The notes beneath the pieces are model-generated. The model ran no database searches, had not been told where the DNA came from, and saw only the letters and a program-made list of their open reading frames with translations. A stretch of 64,000 bases of DNA, from assembly GCF_000699445.3 (NCBI RefSeq), contig NC_067202.1:10349458-10413457 (forward strand), in the 5' to 3' direction. Source of the DNA: Schistosoma haematobium. Taxonomy: Eukaryota; Platyhelminthes; Trematoda; Strigeidida; Schistosomatidae. How positions within the stretch are numbered: the first letter of the stretch is position 1; each line of letters opens with the position of its first letter. Positions 11,098 through 26,363 of the stretch are shown one piece after another. The position numbers and the translations under genes are program-made.

Positions 11098-12066
11098 TTA
11101 GTAGGTACGCCATAATGGGAAATCCAATGCTCTACTAGGGTTTTTGCGATAGTTTCGGCTGGGCACAGCTACAGGCCATCGCGTGAATCTATCAATGCAA
11201 GTGAAAATGTAACTGAAGCCATTCGAAACCGGCAGTGGTCCTATAATGTCGATATGTACGTGCTCGAATCTGTTATCGGGATGACGGAAATGACCTACTG
11301 CGGAACTGGTGTGGCGATGTATCTTAACTCTCTGGCATTTTATACACGCTTGCGTCCAATTACGAATATCCCGATTCATACTTGGCCATACAAAACGTTC
11401 GCTGATTAGTTTGATGGTGGCCTTTATTCCGGGATGCGAAATATTGTGCATGGCTTCGAAAATGTTTCGCCTTAGCGGCTTTGGAATAAATGGTCTTGGT
11501 TGACCTGTAGAAATATCGCAGATGATGCTTACTTCTTCCAATGGAGTTTCTTTGAGAACTAACGAGGTTGTATTGGCAGACTTTAGTCTGTTTAACTCGA
11601 CGTCGACATTTTGTAATGCTGCTAACTTGTGATAATCGATTTCGGACTGGACGAGAGCGTTGACCATCGTTCTGGATAGCGCGTCTGCCACTTCGTTACT
11701 ATTGCCTTTGATATACTGTATGTTAGACGTGAATTGGGAAATAAATTCTAATTGTCGGATTTCCCTCGGCGAGTAGTTGTCCTGTTTGGCGTTCAATGCT
11801 TTTGTGAGGGGTTTATGGTCTGTATATACTGTGAAAATGGTACCCTCAATCATATGTCGGAAATGTTTTATTGCCAAGTAAATCGCTAGGAGTTCTCTTC
11901 CGAAAGTACTATATCTTGTTTGTGTCGGATTCAGTCTTTTCGAAAAAAATGAGAGCGGTTCCCATATGCCATTTACTAATTGTTGTAAAACGGCTCCTAC
12001 CGCTACGTCTGATGCATCCGTCATGATAGCTAACGGTGTTTCGCTCTTTCGTCTAGTTAGTGTCAC
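11098..12066 (-). pseudogene. RNase H and N-terminal integrase, right copy
   Basis: 322 residues with a more complete RNase H than the left copy. Catalytic Asp17 (MTDASD), Glu58 (RELLAI) and Asp83 (YTDHKPL) are visible, then VADALSR, the integrase HHCC domain and the first integrase core Asp. It begins after a shared frameshift that separates it from RT and ends at the shared integrase frameshift. Confidence 0.87.
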
Positions 12067-12211
12067 TTCTTTATTTAGTGCTTTTTAGCGTTCTCGAATG
12101 CTTGAATCGCGTCTGGTGATAATTGGAATGTCCGTGCGTTTCCGCGTAATGCATCTGTTAGTGGTTGCATTATTGACGCGCAATTCGGGATAAATCGTCT
12201 GTAATAATTTA

Positions 12212-13423
12212 TTAACCCGAGAAATCGGCGTAACTTTTCCATGAGTCGGGTAGGGGATAATTCCTAATGGCGTCGACTTCTGTTGCTATTGGTGTGATGC
12301 CTTGAGAAGTTATATTGTGACCTAGGAACTGTAAAGATTCTTTTCCGAATTCACACTTCTCAATATCTATAGAAATGCCGTGTTCTCTGAGTCGCATAAA
12401 TAATTGCCGTAGTTGTTGCATATGCTCATCCTTAGTGGTGCTAGCTACTAATAAGTCGTCGATATACGCGTATACTCCAGGTAAACCTCTAATGACCTGG
12501 TCGATAAACCGCTGAAAGGTTTGTGCCGCGTTAGTCAGTCCAAAAGGCATACGCAGGAATTCATATAGCCCAAATGGGGTTGTTACTGCTGTCTTCGGTA
12601 TGTCTTGTGGGGCAACAGGAATGTGGTAGTATGCTCTGACTAAGTCGATCTTCGAGAAGATAGTAGTGCCTTCTATACTGTAGGTGAAATCATGAATGTG
12701 CGGTATAGGATATCTGTCAGCTACCGTTTGTTTGTTTAGTGCTCTGTAATCCCCACATGGCCTAATCTCTCCATTCTTTTTCGGGGCCATATGTAGCGGG
12801 GATGCCCACGGGCTGTTCGATGGCCTTATAATGCCTAGCCTCATTAGCTTGTCGAATTCCTGTTTTGCGATGGCTAGTCTTTTGGGATCTAACCTTCTTG
12901 GTCTTGCATTGATTGGTGGACCATTCGTTACGATGTGATGCTGAATAGAATGTTTGATATCCGCTTTATTGTATGTTACTTTTACGAGTTCAGGGAACTC
13001 CCTTAACAACAATTTATATGGATCACCACAACTTTTATCTATCACAAGGTTCATTGAAACGGCTTCCGTAAGTATTCCTCTTATCGAAGTGGTTTGACTG
13101 CCGTTTATAAGTCTGTGTCGTCTAGAGTCTACTAGCAGGTCAAAGTTACATAAGAAATCTATGCCTATTATGGGCATCGATACGTCTGCTATGACAAAGT
13201 TCCAACGGTATGAAGCGCCACGTCCAAAATCTAGGGACAGTTTCCGTTTACCATATGTCTTAATATCTGATTTATTTGCTGCTCTTAGCACTAACGACGG
13301 GTTAATGTTTTTTCTTTCCTCGTTAAATGGAGGTACCACGCTAATTTCCGCTCCAGTGTCAACTAAGAATTGTGCGCCAGTGGTCCGGTCTTGTATATAA
13401 AAGAGGCGACTATTTTCAGGCAT
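12212..13423 (-). pseudogene. Protease and reverse transcriptase, right copy
   Basis: 403 residues. Protease DTG is at 22-24. The RT shows catalytic Asp260 (FSKIDL), MPFGLTNA and YIDD at 320-323. The frame ends shortly after DSWK because of one T fewer at about 12235 than the left copy. In the left copy that site is in frame, but the shift at 7690 is not. Confidence 0.88.
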
Positions 13424-13889
13424 TATGTGTTGATGCTGTTGCCATTGTTACTCGTGGGTATCGGTTACTATCCCTGTTAAATCTACAAGGTTGTAGGCAC
13501 TTTCTAGCCCTGTAGCCGAACATTTGATGATACCAACATATCGCGGAAGGTGTGCGTCGTCTAGAAGTTGACCGGGTCCTTTCACGCGAACGATCTCGCG
13601 ATGACCTTCGTGGCTTTTCTCTCTGCGTTAACTCTGAGAGTTTTCGGCACAAAACATTTATTTCCTTCTGTAGGGTATCAAGTCTATCGTCTACCGTCAC
13701 ATTGTGTAGTGGAGGGCTTGCTTGCTTGCTTCTTTCGTATATTCTATCGGCTATCTTTGCTATATTGTCTAAATCAGCATCCGTATCTCCCACAGCTAGG
13801 ATCTGCTGTATATTTGCAGGGAGTCGGCGGAGCCACAGTTGACAAAAGAGATTATTGTCAATGTGTCTATCGCCAAGTAGACTTTTCAT
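13416..13889 (-). pseudogene. Gag C-terminal part, right copy
   Basis: 157 residues with the Arg/Ser-rich stretch and the CHCC nucleocapsid finger. The frame is lost before protease because the TGTGTTGATG repeat near 13425 is shortened compared with the left copy. Confidence 0.82.
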
Positions 13890-13930
13890 ATAATTTTTTA
13901 GTTGTGATGGGGTTCTATCTCCAATTTGTA

Positions 13931-14248
13931 CTAGGTTAAGAAGTTGTTCGACGGCTTGTTGGTCACTGAGAGAGTTTTAATTACTACCTCTTTTAGCACG
14001 TCGTATGGTTTTTCTGTGTCTGGTTTTGCTAGTGCCTCTCGAACGCTGTCAGCTACTTCGTCTGGTAGTAGTGTGCTTGTCAGGCCGAACTTATCCTTTT
14101 GCAAAAGAATGCGGTTAGCAAGAAAATAATTTTCAAGTCTTATAAACCAAAGTTTTGGGTCTGTGATTTTAAAAGAAGGGGCAGGGAGGTTAAGAGACCT
14201 CACGGACGAGGCTTGCTGTACGCTTGAAACTGTGTTTTCATAAGACAT
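13931..14248 (-). pseudogene. Gag N-terminus, right copy
   Basis: Begins at the MSYENT Met. It matches the left copy but stops earlier. In the frame as read, an AAG-type codon of the left copy is a TAG here. The underlying Gag frame was already broken upstream in both copies. Confidence 0.72.
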
Positions 14249-14577
14249 GCTTATAAAAATTAAGTAGCACACGAAAATAATTTAACAATCACAAGGAAAA
14301 ATAGACGGGCGAAAACAATGATAGTAAAAAAATGGCACAATTTATAAAATGGAACAGACTTACTAAATTGCACCAATATATCAATAGTTTATGAATAATT
14401 GTTATTTATTATGATTATAATTGTCACGTTTAATAATGTTTGCGAAATAATGTAAGTGTAATTAAAATAATAATATAAATCCACAGTTGTAATTATAGTT
14501 CATTTGATAATCCAAATTGAGATGAAGGTAGTCGGATTTTTGGAATTTGATTATTTCGTCAAAATTCGCTTCCCGTT

Positions 14578-14595
14578 CTCACGTCGGGATTACCA
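14578..14595 (-). other. Primer binding site, right copy
   Basis: Identical to the site at 9491-9508 and again 4 nt from the LTR. Confidence 0.75.
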
Positions 14596-14599
14596 ATTC

Positions 14600-15073
14600 T
14601 GTAGTGGCTGTGCTTCGTTAATTAATCACCCTCGAACCGTTATCGTATAATCTTCAACGATGTTTGAAATCAGAAGGCAAAAAGAAGCAGCTACTACAGT
14701 TTATTTAGTAGATAATTCGGACCAGACAGCAGAGAGGCAAAATGAATGAGCAAGCGAACTACTATTGTAGTAGTAGCAAGTAGTTGTAGTAGTGGTAGTA
14801 GTAGTAGTAGTTGTAGTGAATGGGTGCAAATGTACACATATATATATGTATAGGAAAATGGATGAGTCGGCGAATAGATTAAGCAGTTAATAATGAAGCT
14901 AGCAGAATGAATACATGCGTAGGCGTTAAACAATGTTCAAGCATATGTATTTCATACAAGCATAATAATAAAGATAGTACAACAAGTTGTTATATCATGG
15001 ATGACTTTGTCCATTAAATAGGTCAACAAAAGACCTTGATTGAACTAAACTCGATTGCACGTGAGTCACTATA
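14600..15073 (-). repeat. LTR 3 (5' LTR of right copy)
   Basis: 474 bp, differing from LTR 1 at only one position that I noticed (GCGTTAAAC versus GCGCTAAAC near 14926). Confidence 0.9.
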
Positions 15074-18930
<3,857 letters not shown>

Positions 18931-19140
18931 TATGTGTACTTTTTTCTTGATGGTTAGAATAGTTCTCCATGTTTCGACGCCGTACAACAGAATCAACAAT
19001 GTTGATGTTTGTATTAAAAATTTTGACTTTTTGATGCTGGGTGACAATTGTATTGAGTTCCAGATATTCCTAAATTGTAGGAATGCTGCCTTCGCTCTAA
19101 TGATTCATGCGTTTACATCTACGTCTTTCTTCAATAGTTA
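18931..19140 (-). pseudogene. RTE-type reverse transcriptase fragment
   Basis: By eye this aligns with 35.56-35.72 kb of the long RTE element: TTGATGGTT, then GTTTCGACGCCGTACAACAGAA and CAACAATGTTGATGTTTGTATT parallel CTCCAAGTTTCAGCTCCGTACAATAGAA and its continuation. It covers only the region after the RT palm and is heavily mutated. It is a dead internal piece of a non-LTR element on the minus strand. Confidence 0.65.
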
Positions 19141-22100
19141 CTGAAATGCTACTGAAACTTAAGTTTTTTTACAAGAACTCTACCCGTCTAACATCGAATT
19201 ACATAGAGTCATTTTGACTTACCAATTATTATTATGATGCGATCCATTTACTTGATATTGGGCTTAGAATAATTATTACTTGGTGGAATGTTGCACAAAA
19301 ATTTATGATATTGTTGCATAATTGGTTTTGAGAATTTTTTACTGTAGTAAAATTTATAGTATTAAACAAAGTTATAATTCTTATCTTTATTACCACTACA
19401 GACAAACATTTCAGTTCATGTACCTAATGACTTATTTAGAGATGCTACCAGTGGGCTCTTCCAGTTACTGTTGTCAAGATTATTTTGATTACTCCCAGTT
19501 GAATAACTCATGCAAACCATGTAATCTTGCAGAATGTTTATCGACAGTTGAAGCAATTGCATAGTAGCTGAAGTAACCGGTTTTCCACTAATATTTGATA
19601 GATTCGAACCCCGTTTTGTGAACTCAGTTTTGGTCTGTCATTAACTATTAATACCTCTCACACGAATATTAAGATGAAAAGCCGGATGTCTAAACATATA
19701 ATTAGTAAGATTTATGCATTAGGTATTAAATATTCGCCATTAATTTAATTAAAATAAGCTCTTTAATTATAACTATTATTTTTGTTAGTCATCCTGATGG
19801 TCGCCTAGTTGAACAACTTATTCGACTCTTCCATACTTCCTGCTCAACCATTTCGAGAAGCATTATTCATTCAGCTCTGATGATGAATGGCATTGTTATG
19901 TAAGGAAGAGATTTTGAATGATTCGTATTAATTCCTCGATCAATCACTTGAGTTGATGTGTTTAGTATGACTGAGTAACGGCTGCTCACAGATCCTAGTT
20001 ACTGGCTCGAAAAACACTCAATATAAGAATGTCAAGAAACAGAATCGCTAGTCAGTTAAACATGAGTCATCTTAAGTGTGAAAAGTTACACATTTATACA
20101 CAAGGTATTTTAAAGTGAATAAACATAATGTAAATATGACTGGACTGATTGATGAAATTTGATTTCATAGGTCATTTGCCAATTCACGAAATTAAGATTT
20201 GACGATCAGGCCTACTTGTTGCCCACCATATCACTAACTCACGAAATTCTCTTTACCCAACAGATAGTAGAGGCCGTTACATCATGTAGTTTGAAATTCA
20301 TCTCGAACGCTATGTGAATTTACTTCCACTGAGTGGTTATGTTACAGTTATTTCCCCACTTTCCAACTCTCGGTAGGTAAAGCACTTTTAAATTTTTGTG
20401 TGAGTAATTACTGTGTTTTTTCTGACGTCTAACTAGCGTTTGGTGTGGACTAAATAGGCACTATTTTGTTGTAAACCCAATGACTCGTTACTGGATATTT
20501 CTTTTGTTTCGGTACTGAAACAAAATCAAATGAAATTAAAGTTAGGACTATTCCTAAACGTTGCTTTACTGTTCTGGCTAGAAAAACTAACTTGGACACT
20601 GAGTTATCTACATCACTGCTTGAAAATCGTGATTTAAGTACATGCCTAACTTCTTCCATTATTTATACGTTCCTTATTTCAGTACAAAATGCATTGGTTA
20701 CATAAATGATTTATAAGTTTAATTCACTGTTTGACTGTTTTAGTAAATTTCTTCTGGAATCCTTCGTTGGGTTTGAACTGAGATTTAAACTGATTTTCAC
20801 AGAATGGAAAAGTACATTTCAACTCATCAATTGAAATTGGCATTTTCTTCAAACTGTCGAACTCGACCACTACCGTTAAAACGTCAGCATTATAATACAA
20901 GCTGTGACAAAGTAGCCATAAGAGCTAGCGGGATTTTAATGGCTCTTTTTCAGAACGAAAGTCATTCTCAAATCAAGTAAATCTTTCCATAAAACACCTG
21001 ATTAGTCAAAGTATTTTAGGTATTAAAACCGATTCAGAAGATTATATGTTGACAAATAATAAACATATGTAAGAAACTATGATACCAAATCAATGTTTAT
21101 GAACGTTATATACGTAGTTGATGATGCCGAAGATAGGAGTTAAAAACTGTGACTGTTACTGTCAACCTTGGAAAGCATGAAACTGAGAAAATATAGATGA
21201 TGTAGGAGTTTTAATGAATCATTAGAAATGTAAAATCTCTGGAAATACTTTAATGCAAGCTGGCATATAAATGTATTTCTCCTCATTTTGAAATAGAGAG
21301 TCACTTTGCCAATATAGTTACCCAATAGACTAAAAGATATCATCATTCCAGGGATAGCAAAACAAATTAATCAATTAAATCTTTAATAATTCACTTAACT
21401 CAGTTGAAAAATTAATATATTACTTAAGATTACAAAACTCGAAAATTCTATTTTTTCTGCCCAATCAAGTTTTACAAAAAAAACACCTATCATTCTGATT
21501 TCATCTGATATTAGTGTGGGCTGCCTTCAGTAACCATTGCTAGGCTAACATTCTAATCACACAAAAAGTATTGTTGTAGGTCTATAATGTTACAGAGGTG
21601 TTAAGTTATTGAAATAATGACGGGACTATAGTTTATGGACGACCTTTGAACGAATCCTAAATGACACATATTACATCGAAAGACAACATCACGGTAGTCT
21701 GCACAAGGTCCACAAATCATTTGATTACCACAATCACAAATAAAGAAGCTTTTTAGTAGTCCCACTTGTTATAGCCGCTCAATTATCACGTTTTCTCTAA
21801 AATCCACTGCGAACCCATCGTACGTTAGCATCAGGCACTGAAATCGGCGTTATGACCCTGAAATCCCTCAAACGCTTCTGATTGGCTCGTCCATACATTA
21901 TAGTCTCGCTGAAATAAATCATCAAATATAGTCGAAAGTTGTTCCGGTTATCGAATATAAAAATCTAAGAAATGAATAAGTGTCTCATCAATCAGTAAGC
22001 TGGTCGAAAATTATCAAAGGATTAGGTTATATAATAGTCTTTGATGTAGTAATAGATAATAATTTGTAATAGAAACGACCAAGAAAACTGTCTACTTACG

Positions 22101-22514
22101 AAGAACAATAGGAAGACTGTGAACAACAGAATGCTTATCGGCACCTACGATTTGTAGACATTTGAAGAGGTTGTAAGATCATGAAAGCATAAGGGATTGA
22201 ATATTGGTGAAAAGAAATTTCTTTTCTGAAACACGTCTAATTATTATTCGCTCATGTATTGGACTTTGAAATACGGTTTAGCATATGTGCTTTTTCTTTA
22301 TAGTTCCTGAATAAATATGTATTAATTTTTTTAGTCCTGTACTGCTTACAGTAAATAGGTGTTTCAGGAATAAATAAAATACGAAAAGTCAAATTGTATT
22401 TATACAAATATTCATCAATATTAGAAGGAATAATTTGACAAAAATTGGGCTCCGAGTATAAAGAAATCACTAAGTGTGAAAATTATATTTGAATTAATCT
22501 CAGTGATTGAAATT
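19141..22514. other. AT-rich region, no gene seen
   Basis: A B-box-like GGGTTCGAATC occurs on the minus strand near 19605, possibly a tRNA-derived remnant. Otherwise I see no gene. Sequence at 21770-21910 is less AT-rich and looks repeat-derived, but I cannot assign it. Confidence 0.4.
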
Positions 22515-22740
22515 TAAATAATTCCAACATTTAGTCTAGCAATCTTATCTGGACTTCTTCAGGGTAATAATCAAAACCAAAATTATCAAAGAAATAGATA
22601 GTTTCATGAAATTAGCTCCCTTAATGAATTTAAATAAAGCCAGAACAAATATGGATGCACAATAATATAATGAATATAATGAATTCATACTATTCTACAT
22701 CAATATTTGTCCTGGCTTTATTGAAATAGATCATGTTTAA
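22515..22740 (-). repeat. Penelope-like tail fragment with short inverted repeat
   Basis: On the minus strand CCTGAAGAAGTCC...GATTGCTAGAC...TGTTGG resembles the segment at 30.24-30.30 kb (GCTTGGACC...ATTGCTAGGCGAAACGTTGG). The nearby arms AATAAAGCCAGAACAAATAT (about 22632) and ATATTTGTCCTGGCTTTATT (about 22705) are inverted. Terminal repeats of Penelope-like elements often carry such inverted and hammerhead-like segments, so that is my inference. Confidence 0.35.
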
Positions 22741-22907
22741 CGATCAAATCAAATATTTAATGTGCTTATCCAATCATATTTAGATGTTGACTTTAGTAAG
22801 TGGAATAACATGAGTCAATTGTATGCGAATAATGTGAAAATTTCATAATGTGAAGATAATAAATGTATATGTGCATGTGTAAGATTGAGTTATCAATAGT
22901 TCAAATC

Positions 22908-23215
22908 GGTATCATGAATGGATGAATGTCAAACCATCATCAAAAACCTGAGAGCAATGTGCATCCACGACCCCGTACCAAAGGGACTCGAACCTATAAC
23001 CTTCGGTCTCGCGCGCGAACGCCTAATCTCTAGACCACCGAGCAGACATCGACCAACCCACGATATCGCGTCACCGTACACCACTGTCTTCAGTGAGTAA
23101 CTGAAAGATCTTAGATGAGCACTGCTGAGGAGTCCCATACTAGGACGAAGCGGCTGTCCAACGCTCCCAGGTTTTCAATGATGGTCTAACATTCATCCAT
23201 TCATGATGTCAACTT
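22908..23215. mobile_element. Fold-back element, second full copy
   Basis: It begins ATCATGAATGGATGAATGTCAAACCATCAT and ends in the mirror (ATGATGGTCTAACATTCATCCATTCATGAT). The tRNA-like module is on the minus strand: GGTGGTCTAGAGATTAGGCG as A box and GGTTCGAGTCC as B box (about 22985-23045). The right arm keeps a hammerhead in the plus orientation. The left arm has lost its hammerhead. Confidence 0.7.
23115..23172 (+). ncRNA. Hammerhead ribozyme, CUGAGGA class
   Basis: The core box CTGAGGA is intact at 23125-23131, followed by stem II GTCC/GGAC around a CATACTA loop, GAAGC (one A to G at the first helix-III position), GGCT and GTC. Stem I (GAGCACTG with CAACGCTC) has two mismatches in eight. 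It is near-canonical and could retain weak activity. Confidence 0.65.
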
Positions 23216-24084
23216 GAACTCAACAATTTCCACAACCCTATACTGATAATTATTATTAGTTGTTTTCCAGTGTTAATTTTTCTTTATATGAAGTAAAAAC
23301 AAAGGAGAAAATTGAAGGTTGAGATTGTTTTTGAATCATCTATGTGCACGTAAAATGAGAATAATCATTGACTCTATTTTATTTTTTCAACTATCTTTCA
23401 AATTAATAATCTTTCAACTGAACTCTACTCACTACATTCCTTCAATGTTATTCATTATGTAATCGATTGTTTCTAACCCACTTTTGAACTGTTGTCACAA
23501 TTAATGTTGTAGAATATTCTCTCACATTAGGTATATATTTACAATACTCAGCAATTTAAACCCATTATGTAATTATGAATTTTAAATATCACAGGTTGTA
23601 AGCAGCTGACGAGAACCTACGAAATAAAATGAATTCATGCTATTTTGCTCTTTTCAAAATGATAAAGGGAACTATGTGTATGAAAGAATAAACTATGACT
23701 GGATACAGATTCACATTTGACAACATCATAATAAAATTCTTAAACTGACTCCATGTCACCTCACTGATTATTACACTTAAACTAAGTCAATAACATTAAA
23801 ATTCTATATACATACAATAGACAAATAAACAGTGATTAATACTACATTTCTTTTTCTCTTGTCCTACCGTTCTATTAATATAGTATAGACAACCGCAATA
23901 TCACTTATTGATTTTTGTACACCATAAAACCTGTTACGTAATGTATTCACTTGAATTATTTTCCATTGGATAAACAAATATATTTCGATAATGTAATAAG
24001 AAGACGAATATTTTCAAGAAAGATTCTATGCACTGGTTATTTTTTAATTTGCACTCTATTTTCCTGTTACTAGGCTAAAATACT
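23216..24084. other. AT-rich, no gene seen
   Basis: No supportable gene or repeat. Confidence 0.4.
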
Positions 24085-24113
24085 TCACACGCACGCACGC
24101 ACGCACACACACG
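24085..24113. repeat. (ACGC)n/(AC)n simple repeat
   Basis: Short run of CACG and CA units. Confidence 0.9.
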
Positions 24114-24539
24114 GTAAATAAAACAATTTCTGATCATTTGCATATTGTACTAATTATTCATCTATAAATTAGGTTTGTTACATAACGATCCAAATTGTTT
24201 TTGTGAACAGGTCAGGGAAACAATGTATATTCAATGTTCAAAGCTTATCACTATCATTAATTTTAATGCTTTTTTAAGAAATTTTCATGAAATTCTTGTA
24301 AAAATTTACAAAAAAGTGGGTGTAAGAAAAATTTACTCATGATCAATACGAAATCAAATAAAAGAGCTATGCTTAATACATTTTTTCTTGATCAGATTAT
24401 TGGATAAAATAGTACCCTTTAGTGTTTTGTATGCAGATTTTGAACGTAACATCATCGCCTATAGGATGTTTCATTCAAGGTTGTTTGGATGAAGGAAATA
24501 CGAGATTGAGATTAATTGAAACGTTTTCAATATTCACCA

Positions 24540-25010
24540 AGTTTATTATATTCGGCACTTTCAATCGTTTCTCGCTTCATTGAGTATATGATTGATTGTA
24601 CATTCATTTTGATTAATAATTATAATAAAATCACACATGGAAAATACACAGAGTTATGACAAAATCACTTGCTGCATGTTATGCTGAGCACTTACCTACT
24701 TATGCCTGTTACCCCTCATGGAGGGACATAGGCCGCTCATCAGTATTCTCCATCCAACTCTGTCCTGGGCAATTCTTTTTAGTTGCTATCCATCCTTTTG
24801 ATGTCTACTTCCAATTCTCGATGCAGTGTGTTCTTTGGCCTTCTTCTTTTCCGTTTACCTTAAGGATTCCAAGTTCACGTTCATACAAGAATATTGCATT
24901 TTCAAATAACATCACACTCAAATAAATTAATTTTATAACGAATAAAATATCACACTAGAAAATAAAACAAATACTACATTAAGTAATTGTCACAATGAAT
25001 TAAAACGGAA
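24540..25010. repeat. AT-rich interspersed repeat, interrupted by an RTE fragment
   Basis: Flanks of the insert (ACATGGAAAATACACAGAGTTATGACAAAATCAC before it, ATACAAGAATATT...ATATCACACTAGAAAATAAA after it) align with uninterrupted copies at 29.2-29.5 kb and, more weakly, 34.36-34.55 kb. No coding capacity and no recognised family. Confidence 0.55.
24687..24870 (-). pseudogene. RTE 3' end fragment nested in AT-rich repeat
   Basis: On the minus strand it matches the 3' terminal ORF segment at 31.16-31.34 kb: a Lys/Arg-rich RT C terminus, then GGCCTATGTCCCTCCATGAGG, AACAGGCATAAGTAGGTAAG. The GTAAG-like tail is typical of RTE 3' ends. It is severely 5'-truncated (about 185 bp), as expected for target-primed reverse transcription. 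Confidence 0.75.
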
Positions 25011-25212
25011 ATAATGTTGACTAAGAATCACAATGAGTAGAAGATTGTAATTTTATCTTTTTATTTTGTTTTACCATCTCCCCTTTCTTTTTTCGTAAAA
25101 TACGTTTTCGTGGGGAATTTATTCGAAGCGCTATGGTTCTTTGCCGTATCCTCTGGCCCGTCGCTTGTTCATGTTCCAATTAGGTTTCACATCTTCACTT
25201 GAAAAAAACAAT

Positions 25213-25406
25213 CACAATTGTATGAACGAAGAATATTCTTTTCAATAATTTCTCATCAGGTTCTACAATTATAAATCCAGATTAATAATCCATAAAATTG
25301 GCCAGATTTAAGGCAAAATACATCATTTGTAAATTGTAATATGTGAATCAGGAATTGTTTGTTATATAAATAAAATCGTTAGTGTTGGGGCTGACTAATA
25401 TGAAGT
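25213..25406 (-). repeat. Left inverted terminal repeat of Penelope-like element
   Basis: Begins CACAATTGTATGAACGAAG and ends CTGACTAATATGAAGT. Exact reverse complement of 26170-26363. Confidence 0.92.
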
Positions 25407-25818
25407 AGTATTTTCCACACGACCAATAATCACTCCGAGGTTGAAAGATAAATTACCTAGACTAGCCACCTCCTTCTGTATTTATCAATTCAACTGCTCC
25501 TGTGGAGCAAGTTATATTGGCAGATGTTCTAGGAATTTGTACATTCGGGCTCGTGAGCACCTACCCGTGTGGTTAAGCAAAGGTGTTGTCAAAACTGTTA
25601 ACAGCTCCATCTTAGACCATTTAGTCCAAACAGGACATACAGCCAACATGGAGCAGTCTTTTGCAATAGTTTATCGTGTCAACAGCAGTCTACCTAATTC
25701 CGTCAGACTGCGAATCCTACAGACGGCTGAAGCAATTGCTATTCGGATCAAAAAGCCAGAGCTTTGTATCCAAAAGAAGTATGTTCAGCCACTCCTTTTA
25801 CCCTGGCCAACTAGCTAA
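25407..25818 (+). pseudogene. Penelope-like GIY-YIG endonuclease domain (truncated ORF)
   Basis: The frame is open from 25407 (no Met; the first TTG is at 25441). A Cys pair (FNCSCGASYIGR) supplies the YIG part, then LYIRAREH, a conserved HLVQTGH motif, AEAIAIRIKKPELC and a C terminus ending PWPTS. These features define the Penelope-like element endonuclease, which nicks target DNA for priming. The RT domain is missing, so it cannot mobilise itself. Confidence 0.88.
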
Positions 25819-25931
25819 TAATCAATCTTAAAATGTGGTGACATAATCTGATTAATGTTCATTTTATGTCCCAAACTTATTATTATTATTATTAATATTA
25901 TTATTATTGTTATTACTGTTATTATTATTAA

Positions 25932-25962
<31 letters not shown>

Positions 25963-26169
25963 GTCTTTACACTTGATAACCCTTTTTGAGGAATTTATTC
26001 AATATCCACCCCTGAATCTACTATATTTGACCTAATTATTTTACATATTACGCAATTTCCGATTTGTAATCACAATATTCTCTCTCTCTCTCTTACCCCA
26101 TGTTGACCATATTTATTCTGATAATTTATCGCACAATTTCATTTCGCTTATAAACTGATTCAAGTCAAC

Positions 26170-26363
26170 ACTTCATATTAGTCAGCCCCAACACTAACGA
26201 TTTTATTTATATAACAAACAATTCCTGATTCACATATTACAATTTACAAATGATGTATTTTGCCTTAAATCTGGCCAATTTTATGGATTATTAATCTGGA
26301 TTTATAATTGTAGAACCTGATGAGAAATTATTGAAAAGAATATTCTTCGTTCATACAATTGTG
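26170..26363 (+). repeat. Right inverted terminal repeat (sense orientation)
   Basis: Contains CCTGATGAGAAATTATTGAAAAG (split here: CCTGATGAG near 26317, then a short AT-rich segment and GAAAAG). It looks like a minimal or decayed hammerhead core. Hammerheads are known in Penelope-like terminal repeats, but stem II would be very weak here. Confidence 0.9.

Larger units (their letters stand above)
4421..15073 (-). mobile_element. Tandem Ty3/gypsy LTR retrotransposon, CsRn1/Kabuki clade
   Basis: Three LTRs of 472-474 bp (from 4421, 9513 and 14600) alternate with two internal regions of about 4.6 kb, giving a repeat period of about 5.09 kb. Coding is on the minus strand in the order gag, protease, RT, RNase H, integrase. 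LTR ends on the coding strand are TATAGTG...CACTACA, imperfect inverted repeats. The primer site matches the 3' end of tRNA-Trp and Gag has a CHCC finger, both described for the CsRn1 clade. Both copies carry frameshifts, so neither is autonomous as read. Confidence 0.9.
25213..26363 (+). mobile_element. 5'-truncated Penelope-like element with 194-bp inverted termini
   Basis: Arms 25213-25406 and 26170-26363 are reverse complements of each other with no mismatch or gap that I could find. They enclose the C-terminal GIY-YIG part of a Penelope-like ORF, a 3' UTR with a TTA-rich simple repeat (25878-25961) and a (TC)n. The ORF reading frame starts immediately at the inner edge of the left arm. 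An inverted copy of the terminal repeat joined to a truncated body is known for Penelope-like insertions. The identity of the arms implies a young insertion. Confidence 0.85.
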
